From Pseudomonadota bacterium (lineage in GTDB: Bacteria; Pseudomonadota; Gammaproteobacteria; Burkholderiales; Sulfuriferulaceae), in contig JAJYPZ010000031.1 in NCBI GenBank assembly GCA_021794855.1, positions 1 to 8,768 of the forward strand: 8,768 bases of DNA, read 5' to 3'. The notes below the pieces were generated by a model. The model saw only the letters and a program-made list of their open reading frames with translations. It was not told the DNA's origin and ran no database searches. The position numbers and the translations under genes are program-made. Positions 1 through 7,264 of the stretch are shown here, one piece after another (positions within the stretch are counted from its first letter, which is position 1; the number at the start of each line of letters is the position of its first letter).

Positions 1-527
1 TAGTCGTTCTCGAAGAATACGAGCATGCCTGCGCACGCGGCGCACGTATCTATGCAGAGCTCGCCGGTTTCGGCATGACGGGCGATGCGTATCATATGAC
101 TGCTCCGGTGGAAAGCGGGGAAGGCGCGGCGCGCTGTATGCGCAATGCCATGCGCAATGCCGGCGTCAACCCCGATGAGGTCGATTATATCAATGCGCAC
201 GGTACTTCAACGCCTTTGGGGGATCTGGCGGAAACTGCGGCGATCAAACTGGCTTTCGGCGATCATGCTTATAAAACCGCCATCAGTTCGACCAAATCCA
301 TGACGGGGCATTTACTCGGTGCGGCCGGTGGCGTCGAAGCCGTATTTGCTGCGCTGAGCATTTACCATCAAATTGCGCCGCCGACTATCAATATGTTCGA
401 TCAGGACGAAGCCTGCGATCTGGATTTTGTGCCCAATACGGCGCGCCAGATGAAAATCGACGTCGCGCTGTCCAATTCGTTCGGTTTCGGCGGTACGAAT
501 GGCACGCTGGTTTTTCGCAAAGTCTAG
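1..527 (+). CDS. fabF: 3-oxoacyl-[acyl-carrier-protein] synthase II, 3' part only
   Basis: FabF is the cytosolic condensing enzyme that extends acyl-ACP by two carbons from malonyl-ACP in fatty acid synthesis. The reading frame is open from position 3 and gives about 174 residues, the C-terminal part of a family usually near 410. Two catalytic histidine motifs of the thiolase fold are visible: [10 protein letters not shown] (His at codon 66 of the fragment) and the [12 protein letters not shown] motif (His at codon 103), the latter preceded by the conserved lysine of STKS. The C-terminal glycine-rich NSFGFGGTN loop is intact, and the protein ends FRKV with a TAG stop. The N-terminal half with the nucleophilic cysteine lies upstream of the window, so catalytic completeness cannot be judged. 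FabB is the main alternative, but the motif wording and the pabB/pabC/mltG neighbours favour FabF. In many proteobacteria acpP and fabG lie just upstream. Confidence 0.95.
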   Translation, partial: VVLEEYEHACARGARIYAELAGFGMTGDAYHMTAPVESGEGAARCMRNAMRNAGVNPDEVDYINAHGTSTPLGDLAETAAIKLAFGDHAYKTAISSTKSMTGHLLGAAGGVEAVFAALSIYHQIAPPTINMFDQDEACDLDFVPNTARQMKIDVALSNSFGFGGTNGTLVFRKV

Positions 528-570
528 CCTTGGCGGATGTTGCGGCGGATGTCAATCGCGGTACTGATTC

Positions 571-1881
571 GTGCCCACCGCTCGCTTAGCCGCGATTCCG
601 GATATATTCACACTCCATGCGCGTGATCCGGCGCGGTATCCGGTTTTACTGGAAACCGCTGCCGGCAATGGATGGGATATTCTGCTCGCTTATCCTTACA
701 GCATAAATAATTATCCGGCCTGTCGCCGGAACGATTTTTTCGAACACTTCGCTTCGTCCTGGCAAGAAGCCCATGCCGCTACCGATCAGGAAGCGAATAT
801 ACCGTTTCGCGGTGGCTGGTTTGTGTATCTCGGGTACGAATTGCTGCACAGTCTGGAACCGAGCGTAATTGCACGCAGTGTGGATTCAGGGGATTTTCCG
901 TCGGCCGGATTTATGCGGATTCCCGCTGCGTTGATGATAGACCGGACGGCCGGTACAGCTTGGGCGTTTGCCGAATCCGCAGAATTGCTGAATCGCTTGC
1001 AGACCGAAGCCGTGAATTGTGCCGCCGTATCGTTGCCTGAATTAATTCTGCACGATCTGGTCGAAGAACCTGACGAGGTTTTTCTGCACGGGGTCAGCCG
1101 TATAAAACGCTATATTGAAGACGGAGACATATTCCAGGCCAATTTGTCGCGGCGCTGGCGCGGACGTCTGCAACACGAACAGAGTGCCGCGGCGCTGTAT
1201 CGCGCCTTGCGCCTGAGCAATCCCGCACCGTTTGCAGGCATCGCCGATCTGGGCGACGGGAACGTCATCGTCAGTTCGTCGCCGGAACGCCTGGCCAAGG
1301 TAGAAGCTGGCCGGATTGTGACGCGGCCTATCGCCGGCACGCACCCGCGTCATGCCGACCCTGAGCAGGATGCCCTGATCCGGTCGAATCTGATCGCGCA
1401 TCCCAAGGAACGGGCCGAGCATATCATGCTGGTTGATCTGGAGCGCAACGATCTGGGCCGGATATGCATTCCCGGCAGCGTACGTGTCGAAGAGCTGATG
1501 TCGGTGACCAGTTATCGGCATGTACATCATATCGAATCGACGGTAACCGGAAAATTGCGTGAAACCATAACGCCTATGGATGTGATCCGGGCACTGTTTC
1601 CGGGCGGCACCATTACCGGCTGTCCTAAAGTCAGAACGATGCAGATCATCCGCGAACTGGAAGCAACTCCGCGCGGAGCTTATACCGGCAGCATGGGCTA
1701 TATCAATCTGGACGGCGACATGGATCTGAATATTTTGATACGGACCATGACTTTGAGCCGGATGAATCTGGTTTTTTCGGCGGGAGCAGGCATCGTCGCG
1801 GATTCAGACCCGCAACGGGAACTGAGCGAAACGCGCGCAAAAGCAAAAGGCTTGCTAAGTGCGATGGGGATAGTGTCATGA
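571..1881 (+). CDS. pabB: aminodeoxychorismate synthase component I (PabB-type chorismate-binding enzyme)
   Basis: The enzyme is predicted to aminate chorismate to 4-amino-4-deoxychorismate, using ammonia from a PabA/TrpG glutaminase not encoded here, in the cytosolic 4-aminobenzoate branch of folate synthesis. The protein has 436 residues, normal for PabB. Residues about 1-150 form the divergent N-terminal part. The chorismate-binding domain follows, with IEDGDIFQANLS (182-193), SSSPERL (235-241), RPIAGTHPR (252-260), VDLERNDLGR (288-297), FPGGTITGCPKVR (343-355), YTGSMGY (371-377) and the C-terminal SAGAGIVADSDP (403-414). The GTITGCPK wording and the pabC neighbour favour PabB over TrpE. 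Oddly, residue 255 is alanine, whereas E. coli PabB has its nucleophilic lysine in PIKGT. The start is GTG: an in-frame TGA at 565-567 excludes anything longer, and no clear Shine-Dalgarno is seen. The stop overlaps pabC (ATGA), implying translational coupling. Confidence 0.87.
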   Translation: MPTARLAAIPDIFTLHARDPARYPVLLETAAGNGWDILLAYPYSINNYPACRRNDFFEHFASSWQEAHAATDQEANIPFRGGWFVYLGYELLHSLEPSVIARSVDSGDFPSAGFMRIPAALMIDRTAGTAWAFAESAELLNRLQTEAVNCAAVSLPELILHDLVEEPDEVFLHGVSRIKRYIEDGDIFQANLSRRWRGRLQHEQSAAALYRALRLSNPAPFAGIADLGDGNVIVSSSPERLAKVEAGRIVTRPIAGTHPRHADPEQDALIRSNLIAHPKERAEHIMLVDLERNDLGRICIPGSVRVEELMSVTSYRHVHHIESTVTGKLRETITPMDVIRALFPGGTITGCPKVRTMQIIRELEATPRGAYTGSMGYINLDGDMDLNILIRTMTLSRMNLVFSAGAGIVADSDPQRELSETRAKAKGLLSAMGIVS

Positions 1882-2690
1882 TGTTCGTGAACGGAATCGA
1901 GCAGGCGTCGATCAGTCCCGCTGATCGCGGATTAAATTATGGCGACGGCGTTTTCCGGACGATGACGATGCAACATGGTCGGGTACGCAATTGGGCGTTG
2001 CATTATCGTAAACTAGCCAGTGATTGCGAACGGCTGGGCATAGTCTGTCCTGCGATCGACGTACTGGAAACGGATCTGGCGCGCATTGCGAAGGCTGATA
2101 TGGCATGCGTCGTAAAAATTATCGTGACTCGCGGCGTCGGCGGTCGCGGTTACGGAGTGTTCAATCAAATGCAGCCTGGCCGGATCGTGTCGAGTTCGGC
2201 TTTACCGGTTTATCCCCCCGAGTATGCGACGGAAGGAATCGTTGCGCGATTATGCGCGATACGGCTGGCCCGGCAGCCGTTACTCGCCGGAATCAAGCAT
2301 CTTAACCGGCTCGAGCAGGTAATCGCCCGCAACGAATGGAATGATCCTGCCATTGCTGAAGGTTTGCTGTGCGATGAACCGGGGCATGTGATCGGCGGCA
2401 CCATGAGTAATGTGTTTATAATACGCGACCGGCAATTGTATACACCCGATCTGACCGGCAGCGGCATAGCCGGAGTGACGCGCGATCGTATCCTGGCGTT
2501 GGCTTCCAGTCTCGGTTTGATGGCAACGATTGCGCAACTGGATCTGCAGGAACTGCTGGAGGCCGACGAGGTCTTGCTCTGCAATAGTGTGATCGGGGTG
2601 TGGCAAATCCGCGAACTGCACCGGAAACGATGGGAAAAGGGGCTTTTTACGCCATTGATACGCGCCGGGCTGGAGAAAGAAGATGATTAA
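1878..2690 (+). CDS. pabC: aminodeoxychorismate lyase (PLP fold-type IV)
   Basis: PabC is a cytosolic pyridoxal-phosphate enzyme that splits 4-amino-4-deoxychorismate into 4-aminobenzoate and pyruvate, the step after PabB. The product is 270 residues, matching E. coli PabC length. Family marks are VNG near the N-terminus, the SPADRGLNYGDGVFRT signature (13-28), and KHLNRLEQ (140-147), whose Lys140 should form the Schiff base with PLP. The phosphate-binding SGIAGVTRDRIL stretch lies near residue 205. In the VIGGTMSN motif (171-178), residue 173 is glycine, where most fold-type IV enzymes have glutamate near the PLP ring nitrogen (VIEG). Branched-chain or D-amino-acid aminotransferase is possible from fold alone, but the overlap with pabB argues for PabC. 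Two ATG codons are adjacent (1878 and 1881); the first gives an ATGA overlap and sits 7 nt after a GGGGA at 1866-1870. Confidence 0.88.
   Translation: MMFVNGIEQASISPADRGLNYGDGVFRTMTMQHGRVRNWALHYRKLASDCERLGIVCPAIDVLETDLARIAKADMACVVKIIVTRGVGGRGYGVFNQMQPGRIVSSSALPVYPPEYATEGIVARLCAIRLARQPLLAGIKHLNRLEQVIARNEWNDPAIAEGLLCDEPGHVIGGTMSNVFIIRDRQLYTPDLTGSGIAGVTRDRILALASSLGLMATIAQLDLQELLEADEVLLCNSVIGVWQIRELHRKRWEKGLFTPLIRAGLEKEDD
2672..2682 (+). promoter_or_regulatory. ribosome binding site of mltG
   Basis: The purine-rich stretch GGAGAAAGAAG lies directly before the ATG at 2683 and inside the last codons of pabC. It supports this start, which gives an 8-bp overlap with pabC, and it places the mltG signal anchor immediately at the N-terminus as expected. 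Confidence 0.6.
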
Positions 2691-3669
2691 ACGTATTCTG
2701 ACCCTGGGGGTTTTTGTTCTGGCCCTGATGGCGATTTCTTTATACTGGTATGCTCATACGCCTTTACGACTGGCGCAGACACCCATCGTTTTCGACTTGA
2801 AGCCCGGCAGCAGCTTGCCAGCGATAACCCGGCAAATGCAAGCCGCACGGGTCTTGCAAGCTGGCGCGCCATTTCGCCTGCTGGCCCGGATTTCAGGCAA
2901 GGGCGACAAAATACGCGCTGGATTTTATGTTTTGAACCAGCCGCTGACACCTTTGCAATTGCTCGACAAACTGACGAGCGAAGAAGCGCATGCCCGTGCC
3001 ATTCTATTTGTCGAAGGCTGGACTTTCAGCCAGATGCGTCTGGTATTGAATGCGTATCCCTGGATCAGGCACGATACTGAGAATATGACGGATCAGGAAA
3101 TATTACAGGCTTTGGGCGTACCGATAAAACATGCGGAAGGCTGGTTTTTCCCATCGACGTATTACATAGACGCCGGCAGCAGCGACTTGTCGATCCTGCG
3201 TCGCGCATACGCTACCATGCAGCAGAATTTGCAGCAGGCGTGGGCCAAACGCGATCCCGGCCTGCCCTATGCCAGCCCGGCCGAAGCGTTGATCATGGCG
3301 TCGATTATCGAAAAGGAAACAGCCGTACCTGAAGAGCGCCCGCATATTGCAGCTGTCTTTATCAATCGTTTGCGTCTGGGAATGCGGCTGCAGACCGATC
3401 CTGCTGTCATTTACGGTTTGGGATCGCATTACGACGGCAATCTGCATAAACGAGATTTGCAAACGGATACACCCTATAATACTTATACCCGTTCAGGATT
3501 TCCGCCGACGCCCATAGCCATGCCGGGCGAACAATCGATATTGGCGGCATTGCATCCTGCTCACAGCAATGATTTGTATTTCGTCTCCAAGGGCGACGGT
3601 ACACATATTTTCTCGAGTAAATTGAGCGATCACAATCGCGCAGTAGCTCGTTTTCAGAAAAATCTGTAA
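2683..3669 (+). CDS. mltG: endolytic peptidoglycan transglycosylase MltG (YceG family)
   Basis: MltG is an inner-membrane lytic transglycosylase that cuts nascent glycan strands and is thought to set their length by ending polymerisation. The product has 328 residues, close to the E. coli protein (340). A single N-terminal membrane anchor spans about residues 5-24 ([19 protein letters not shown]), leaving the rest in the periplasm. A LysM-like part covers about 38-100. The catalytic domain holds GWFFPSTY (153-160), ASIIEKET (206-213), [15 protein letters not shown] (226-240) with VIYG following, YNTY (265-268) and PPTPIAMPG (274-282). Glu210 of ASIIEKET corresponds to the catalytic glutamate of E. 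coli MltG. Nothing is truncated. Its place between pabC and tmk is the standard proteobacterial arrangement. Confidence 0.95.
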   Translation: MIKRILTLGVFVLALMAISLYWYAHTPLRLAQTPIVFDLKPGSSLPAITRQMQAARVLQAGAPFRLLARISGKGDKIRAGFYVLNQPLTPLQLLDKLTSEEAHARAILFVEGWTFSQMRLVLNAYPWIRHDTENMTDQEILQALGVPIKHAEGWFFPSTYYIDAGSSDLSILRRAYATMQQNLQQAWAKRDPGLPYASPAEALIMASIIEKETAVPEERPHIAAVFINRLRLGMRLQTDPAVIYGLGSHYDGNLHKRDLQTDTPYNTYTRSGFPPTPIAMPGEQSILAALHPAHSNDLYFVSKGDGTHIFSSKLSDHNRAVARFQKNL

Positions 3670-3683
3670 GCAAGACTAAAATT

Positions 3684-4295
3684 ATGGCGTTTATAAGTTT
3701 GGAAGGAATAGACGGCGCAGGCAAAACGACGCATCTGGAATGGCTGGCGGATTACCTGCGCGAGCGCGGCGTCGTCGTGACCGTTACCCGCGAACCGGGC
3801 GGCACGCCGCTGGGAGAATCTTTGCGGAATCTGCTGTTGAGCGAGCCGATGCAGATCGACACCGAAGCCTTGCTGATGTTCGCGGCGCGCAGCGAACATA
3901 TTGCACAGGTCATACGTCCCGCACTCGATCGCGGAGAGTGGGTGTTGTCCGACCGTTTTACCGATGCAAGTTTTGCTTACCAGTCCGGCGGTCGGGGTAT
4001 TCCGGAAGAGCGCATGCAGACACTGGAAGCCTGGGTGCAGCAAGGTTTGCAGCCGGATTTGACCATTCTGTTCGACGTGGAAGTGTCGGTAGCGCAACAA
4101 CGGGTTCGAAATTATGCCGCATTGGATCGTTTCGAGCAGGAACAGGCTGATTTTTTTGAGCGGGTGAGAAACATGTATTTGCGGCGCGCGCGGCAATTTC
4201 CGCTACGGTTTCGCATAGTGCGCACCGATCGCAGCATCGCCGAGATACGTGCAGAAATCAGCGCATGCATAGAGCCGTTATTGCTCGCGAAATGA
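3684..4295 (+). CDS. tmk: thymidylate kinase (dTMP kinase)
   Basis: Tmk phosphorylates dTMP to dTDP with ATP in the cytosol, an essential step of dTTP supply. The product has 203 residues, usual for bacterial enzymes. The P-loop [10 protein letters not shown] lies at 7-16, the dTMP-contacting [10 protein letters not shown] at 36-45, the SDRF motif (DR(F/Y)-type) at 89-92 with the following SFAYQ at 96-100, and the lid at about 140-153 ([14 protein letters not shown]). The P-loop has no extra basic residue while the lid carries arginines, which is the E. coli-like type II arrangement. The gene begins 14 bp after mltG with only a weak AAGCAAG upstream as ribosome binding site, and it overlaps holB by 4 bp at its TGA stop. 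All key motifs are intact. Confidence 0.97.
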   Translation: MAFISLEGIDGAGKTTHLEWLADYLRERGVVVTVTREPGGTPLGESLRNLLLSEPMQIDTEALLMFAARSEHIAQVIRPALDRGEWVLSDRFTDASFAYQSGGRGIPEERMQTLEAWVQQGLQPDLTILFDVEVSVAQQRVRNYAALDRFEQEQADFFERVRNMYLRRARQFPLRFRIVRTDRSIAEIRAEISACIEPLLLAK

Positions 4296-5293
4296 TGTAT
4301 CCGTATCCCTGGCAGGCTGAAAGTTGGCAACGATTGCTGAGTTTACGCAAGCAGTTGCCGCACGCAATCTTGTTGCAAGGACGCATCGGACTAGGCAAAT
4401 TCGAGCTGGCCGAAGCATTCGTAAAATTGCTATTATGCGAAAACCCGGATGAAGCGCTAACCCAGGCCTGCGGCGTCTGTCCGTCGTGTCATTGGCTGGA
4501 CTTGGGGCACCATCCCGATGTGCATTTATTGCAGCCCGGTATACTTGACGAAATCGATGAAGCGGCGACAGAGCGGAAAAAAAGCGAATGGATCAATGTC
4601 GAACAAGTACGCAGCGCAATCGATTTCCTGCAATTGAGCGCACATCGGAACGGTTTGCGTATAGTTCTGGTCAGGCCAGCGGAAGCATTGAATGGCGCAG
4701 CGGCAAATGCCTTGCTTAAAACCCTGGAAGAGCCGTCGGAACATGCCTTGTTGCTGCTTGTGAGTCATCAGGCTTCCCGTTTGTTGCCGACGCTTCTCAG
4801 TCGATGCCATCAATTGAAGCTGGAAATGCCGGAAGCGGGGGCGGCCGAGGCGTGGCTGATCGGTCAGGGCGTTCAGGAAGCCGGTTTATGCCTGGCGCTG
4901 GCAGCGGGATCGCCACTACTCGCCACTACTTTGGCTAATGAAGATTATCAGAACCGTCGTCGCATCCTGCTGACGGATTTGTCTGCCGGTCATTCGGCAC
5001 CGGTACTGGTTATGGCGGAACGTTACGCCAAATCAGCCGTTGCGGAATTTTCGCAATTGCTGCAATGGTTGCAGCAGTGGGCTCAAGACTTGCTCAGTAT
5101 GAAAACTGCGGGTCGCATAAATTACCATCGCGATTTTCGGCAGCAATTGCGAAGTCTGGCAGAGCGTGTTAACTTGAGCCGTTTGCTGCAGTGGCAGCAA
5201 CGTCTGCAGCAGGCACGCAAGACTGTCGCTCATCCGCTCAATCTGCAGATGGAAATCGAAGATATGTTGCTGGAATATGCAGACCTGTTTTAA
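4292..5293 (+). CDS. holB: DNA polymerase III subunit delta' (clamp loader)
   Basis: Delta' is a fixed part of the clamp-loader complex that places the beta sliding clamp on primed DNA. From ATG 4292 the product has 333 residues, against 334 in E. coli. The AAA+ part starts at once (PWQAESWQ). The Walker A equivalent is the degenerate GRIGLGKFE (30-38). A zinc-binding set is Cys49, Cys60, Cys63 and Cys66, spaced as in E. coli. [10 protein letters not shown] (139-148) is the conserved sensor-region motif, and SRC (170-172) carries the arginine finger that acts on a neighbouring ATPase subunit. The start at 4292 overlaps the tmk stop as ATGA; ATG 4295 is equally possible, while the upstream in-frame ATG at 4265 would add nine unlikely residues inside tmk. 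A perfect 10-bp tandem duplication lies at 4911-4930. Confidence 0.94.
   Translation: MMYPYPWQAESWQRLLSLRKQLPHAILLQGRIGLGKFELAEAFVKLLLCENPDEALTQACGVCPSCHWLDLGHHPDVHLLQPGILDEIDEAATERKKSEWINVEQVRSAIDFLQLSAHRNGLRIVLVRPAEALNGAAANALLKTLEEPSEHALLLLVSHQASRLLPTLLSRCHQLKLEMPEAGAAEAWLIGQGVQEAGLCLALAAGSPLLATTLANEDYQNRRRILLTDLSAGHSAPVLVMAERYAKSAVAEFSQLLQWLQQWAQDLLSMKTAGRINYHRDFRQQLRSLAERVNLSRLLQWQQRLQQARKTVAHPLNLQMEIEDMLLEYADLF
4911..4930 (+). repeat. perfect 10-bp tandem duplication inside holB
   Basis: The unit CGCCACTACT occurs twice without a gap. Loss or gain of one unit would shift the holB frame, since 10 is not a multiple of three. The encoded protein (SPLLATTLA) still fits the family, so the present copy number appears to be the functional state. 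Confidence 0.85.
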
Positions 5294-5325
5294 CCGGAAT
5301 CGGCTCAAATCCAGTGCCGCGTCGT

Positions 5326-5353
5326 TTGCGAGTAGTGTTAATATAATTATAAT
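5326..5353 (+). promoter_or_regulatory. candidate sigma-70 promoter of the pilZ unit
   Basis: The 112-bp spacer between holB and pilZ is AT-rich in its middle and contains two back-to-back perfect TATAAT hexamers at 5342-5347 and 5348-5353. A TTGCGA at 5326-5331 (four of six matches to the -35 consensus) stands 16 bp before the second hexamer. This predicts a start near 5360 and a leader of about 45 nt. No terminator hairpin is seen upstream, so read-through from holB is also likely. This is a consensus match only. Confidence 0.45.
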
Positions 5354-5392
5354 TATTGAATGTCCTGCTGATAACGGCGTTTATCGATTTAC

Positions 5393-5400
5393 AAGGTGAG
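5393..5400 (+). promoter_or_regulatory. ribosome binding site of pilZ
   Basis: AAGGTGAG ends 5 nt before the ATG at 5406 and is among the best Shine-Dalgarno matches in the window. It fixes the pilZ start and contrasts with the coupled, weakly marked starts upstream. Confidence 0.7.
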
Positions 5401-5405
5401 ATCAA

Positions 5406-5765
5406 ATGAGCTCTGTCCCCAATTTAGTACGGTCGGGAGTGTTATCTCTGGCGATCAAGGAAAAATCTGCATTATTTGCGGCGTATATCCCTTTTGTTAC
5501 CGGGGGAGGGATTTTTGTGCCGTCGACTAAAAATTATCAGCTGGGCGACGAAGTTTTTATGTTGCTGACGCTGCTGGAAGACGCGAACAAGATTCCGGTG
5601 GCTGGCAAAGTAGTCTGGATTACGCCGGTCGGTTGTCACGGCGGGAAAACGCCAGGCATAGGCGTCCAGTTCGATAATAACGAAAACGGCATCGCCGCCC
5701 GCAACAAAATTGAAGGGCTGCTGGGCGGGGCGCTTAAATCCTTGCGACCTACGCATACGATGTAA
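5406..5765 (+). CDS. pilZ: type IV pilus assembly protein PilZ
   Basis: This 119-residue single-domain PilZ protein resembles Pseudomonas aeruginosa PilZ, a cytosolic factor needed for type IV pilus biogenesis and twitching, which works with the extension motor PilB and FimX in related species. Visible marks are YIPFVTGGGIF (27-37), LGDEVFMLL (46-54), IPVAGKVVWITP (63-74), GIGVQF (84-89) and the C-terminal ALKSLRPTHTM, nearly the same ending as in Pseudomonas. The RxxxR and (D/N)xSxxG signatures that bind cyclic di-GMP in other PilZ domains are missing: the second is replaced by VTGGGIF. This is expected for the pilus-type subgroup and suggests no direct nucleotide binding. The position between holB and tatD is the classical one. 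No other pilus gene is in the window, so presence of pili is inferred. Confidence 0.93.
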   Translation: MSSVPNLVRSGVLSLAIKEKSALFAAYIPFVTGGGIFVPSTKNYQLGDEVFMLLTLLEDANKIPVAGKVVWITPVGCHGGKTPGIGVQFDNNENGIAARNKIEGLLGGALKSLRPTHTM

Positions 5766-5769
5766 CCGT

Positions 5770-6543
5770 ATGTTTGTCGATTCTCATTGTCATCTCGATT
5801 TACCCGAACTCGCTGAGCATGAAACGGAAATTCTGGCGCGGATGAAGAATGCCCGCGTAACGCATGCGCTCTGCGTAAGTGTAAATCTTGAACAGTATCC
5901 CCGCGTATTGGCACTCGCCGAACGATATCCGCATATTTACGCATCGGTAGGAGTGCATCCCGATTATGAAAATATAGCAGAACCCGATGTCGAGGGATTA
6001 ACGGCTTTAGCCGCGCATCCGCGGGTAGTGGCGATAGGCGAGACCGGGCTGGATTATTTTCGCCTGACAGGAGATCTGGAATGGCAGCGCGAACGCTTTC
6101 GCACGCATATACGCGCTGCCCGGAGGGCAAACAAGCCGCTGATAATCCATACCCGCGCTGCCGCAGCCGATACCTTGCGCATTATGCAGGAAGAGGGTGC
6201 AGAGCGGGTAGGGGGCGTGATGCATTGCTTTACCGAAAGCCAGTCGGTAGCGGAAGCGGCGATGGAAATGAATTTTTATATTTCGCTTTCGGGTATCGTG
6301 ACGTTCAAGAATTCGCACGATCTCAAGCTGGTGGCAAAAAACGTACCGCTGGAGCGGTTGTTGATAGAAACCGATTCGCCCTATCTCGCTCCTGTCCCTC
6401 ATCGCGGTAAAACCAACGAACCCGCCTGGGTAGTCCATGTCGCAGCAGCTATCGCCGAGTTGCGCGGTATTCCGGTTGAAGCTGTTGGTGCCGTTACCAC
6501 AGCGAATTTTTTTCGGCTGTTCAGTTCTTGGGACGTCTCATGA
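5770..6543 (+). CDS. tatD: TatD family metal-dependent deoxyribonuclease
   Basis: TatD enzymes are cytosolic TIM-barrel hydrolases of the amidohydrolase superfamily with 3'-5' DNase activity, linked to DNA repair and fragment clean-up. The product has 257 residues, normal length. Likely metal ligands are all present: His6 and His8 in DSHCHLD, Glu91 in IGETGLDY, His127 in LIIHTR, His152 in MHCFTES and Asp202 in ETDSPYLAP. The C-terminal HRGKTNEP motif (211-218) is also intact. The start at ATG 5770, 4 bp after pilZ, places the metal motif at the usual N-terminal position; a longer reading from TTG 5710 would add twenty residues within pilZ with no family likeness. The chromosomal TatD, YcfH and YjjV subgroups are hard to separate; the holB-pilZ context points to the YcfH-type locus. 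Confidence 0.93.
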   Translation: MFVDSHCHLDLPELAEHETEILARMKNARVTHALCVSVNLEQYPRVLALAERYPHIYASVGVHPDYENIAEPDVEGLTALAAHPRVVAIGETGLDYFRLTGDLEWQRERFRTHIRAARRANKPLIIHTRAAAADTLRIMQEEGAERVGGVMHCFTESQSVAEAAMEMNFYISLSGIVTFKNSHDLKLVAKNVPLERLLIETDSPYLAPVPHRGKTNEPAWVVHVAAAIAELRGIPVEAVGAVTTANFFRLFSSWDVS

Positions 6544-7247
6544 ACGATATTTTAATGGCTTTCTGGGCTGCCTCCAAGCGCATCCTTCATCCTAAAATTT
6601 TCCTGATAATTTTATGGCCGATGTTATTTGCACTTGTTTTCTGGGGCTTGCTCAGCTGGATATTCTGGGCCGATTGGCTGGCGTTACTGAATGACTGGAC
6701 CCAGCCCGTAGATCAAATATTGCGAAATTATGAAATGACGTGGCTGGCCGGAACAGTGAGCGTCATTCTTTTGCTGTTGATTATTGCGCCGCTGGCTTTG
6801 CTTACCGCTGTGCTGATAGCCACTACGTTTGCGATGCCGATGATGGTCGACTTCGTGGCCGGTAGGGATTTTCCCGATTTGATGCGTTATCATGGCGGCA
6901 CATTGTGGGGTAGTGTGTGGAATGCCCTGTCGGCAACGTCTGTATTCATCGTATTATGGATGCTGACTTTACCGCTTTGGCTGGTTGCAGGCTTGGGCAG
7001 CGTACTTTCAATATTATTAACCGGATTTTTGAATCGGCGTTTGTTTTGTTATGATGCGTTGTCGGCGCATGCCGATCATACTGAATATGTCCGGGTGATG
7101 CAGCAGTCTAAAGGAAGTTTGTATGCGATAGGGATAATCGGAGCTCTTTTATATCTGGTGCCGCTAGTGAATTTGATTGCACCGATTTATATCGGGCTCG
7201 TTTATATCTATTTTAATCTGGCGCGTTTGCAAAGTTTGCGTCAATAA
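6540..7247 (+). CDS. EI24-domain (CysZ-like) inner-membrane protein
   Basis: The product has 235 residues from ATG 6540, whose ATGA overlaps the tatD stop, suggesting translational coupling. It is strongly hydrophobic, with membrane segments at about 20-43, 68-100, 133-163 and 193-226, the longer ones possibly hairpins. The AFWAASKRILHPK start, the central MPMMVDFVAGRDFPDL loop and the NRRLFCYDALSAHAD segment after the third hydrophobic block are the pattern I associate with the EI24/CysZ family (PF07264). CysZ is a sulfate permease, but proteins of this branch have no proven substrate and no cysteine-synthesis genes are nearby, so I do not assign transport of sulfate. No N-terminal signal peptide beyond the first membrane segment is seen. 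Function is open. Confidence 0.72.
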   Translation: MNDILMAFWAASKRILHPKIFLIILWPMLFALVFWGLLSWIFWADWLALLNDWTQPVDQILRNYEMTWLAGTVSVILLLLIIAPLALLTAVLIATTFAMPMMVDFVAGRDFPDLMRYHGGTLWGSVWNALSATSVFIVLWMLTLPLWLVAGLGSVLSILLTGFLNRRLFCYDALSAHADHTEYVRVMQQSKGSLYAIGIIGALLYLVPLVNLIAPIYIGLVYIYFNLARLQSLRQ

Positions 7248-7251
7248 TTCT

Positions 7252-7258
7252 AAGGGAG
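7252..7258 (+). promoter_or_regulatory. ribosome binding site deciding the lipoprotein start
   Basis: AAGGGAG abuts the ATG at 7259 but stands 6 nt before the ATG at 7265. Normal Shine-Dalgarno spacing therefore favours 7265 as the start, shortening the signal peptide by two residues. Confidence 0.6.
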
Positions 7259-7264
7259 ATGAAA

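Noticed and set aside
532..552. Direct repeat GGCGGATGT twice, 12 bp apart, in the fabF-pabB gap
   Set aside because: Too short to be called an operator or repeat element, with no symmetry and no known site that matches.
538..627. Small frame from ATG 538 of about 29 codons overlapping the pabB start
   Set aside because: No ribosome binding site or recognisable peptide; possibly a coupling leader, but nothing supports it.
1042..1530. Open antisense frame of 162 codons opposite pabB
   Set aside because: It lies wholly within a well-supported gene, shows no family motif, and has a composition explained by the complementary coding strand.
3654..4196. Open antisense frame of 180 codons opposite tmk
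   Set aside because: tmk is certain on the plus strand with all motifs; the antisense product has no recognisable domain and no ribosome binding site.
4265..4291. Nine-residue upstream extension of holB
   Set aside because: It lies inside tmk and lacks family likeness, while ATG 4292 gives the usual length and an ATGA overlap.
5710..5769. Twenty-residue upstream extension of tatD from a TTG codon
   Set aside because: It lies inside pilZ, and family members start right at the MFVDSHCHLD metal motif.
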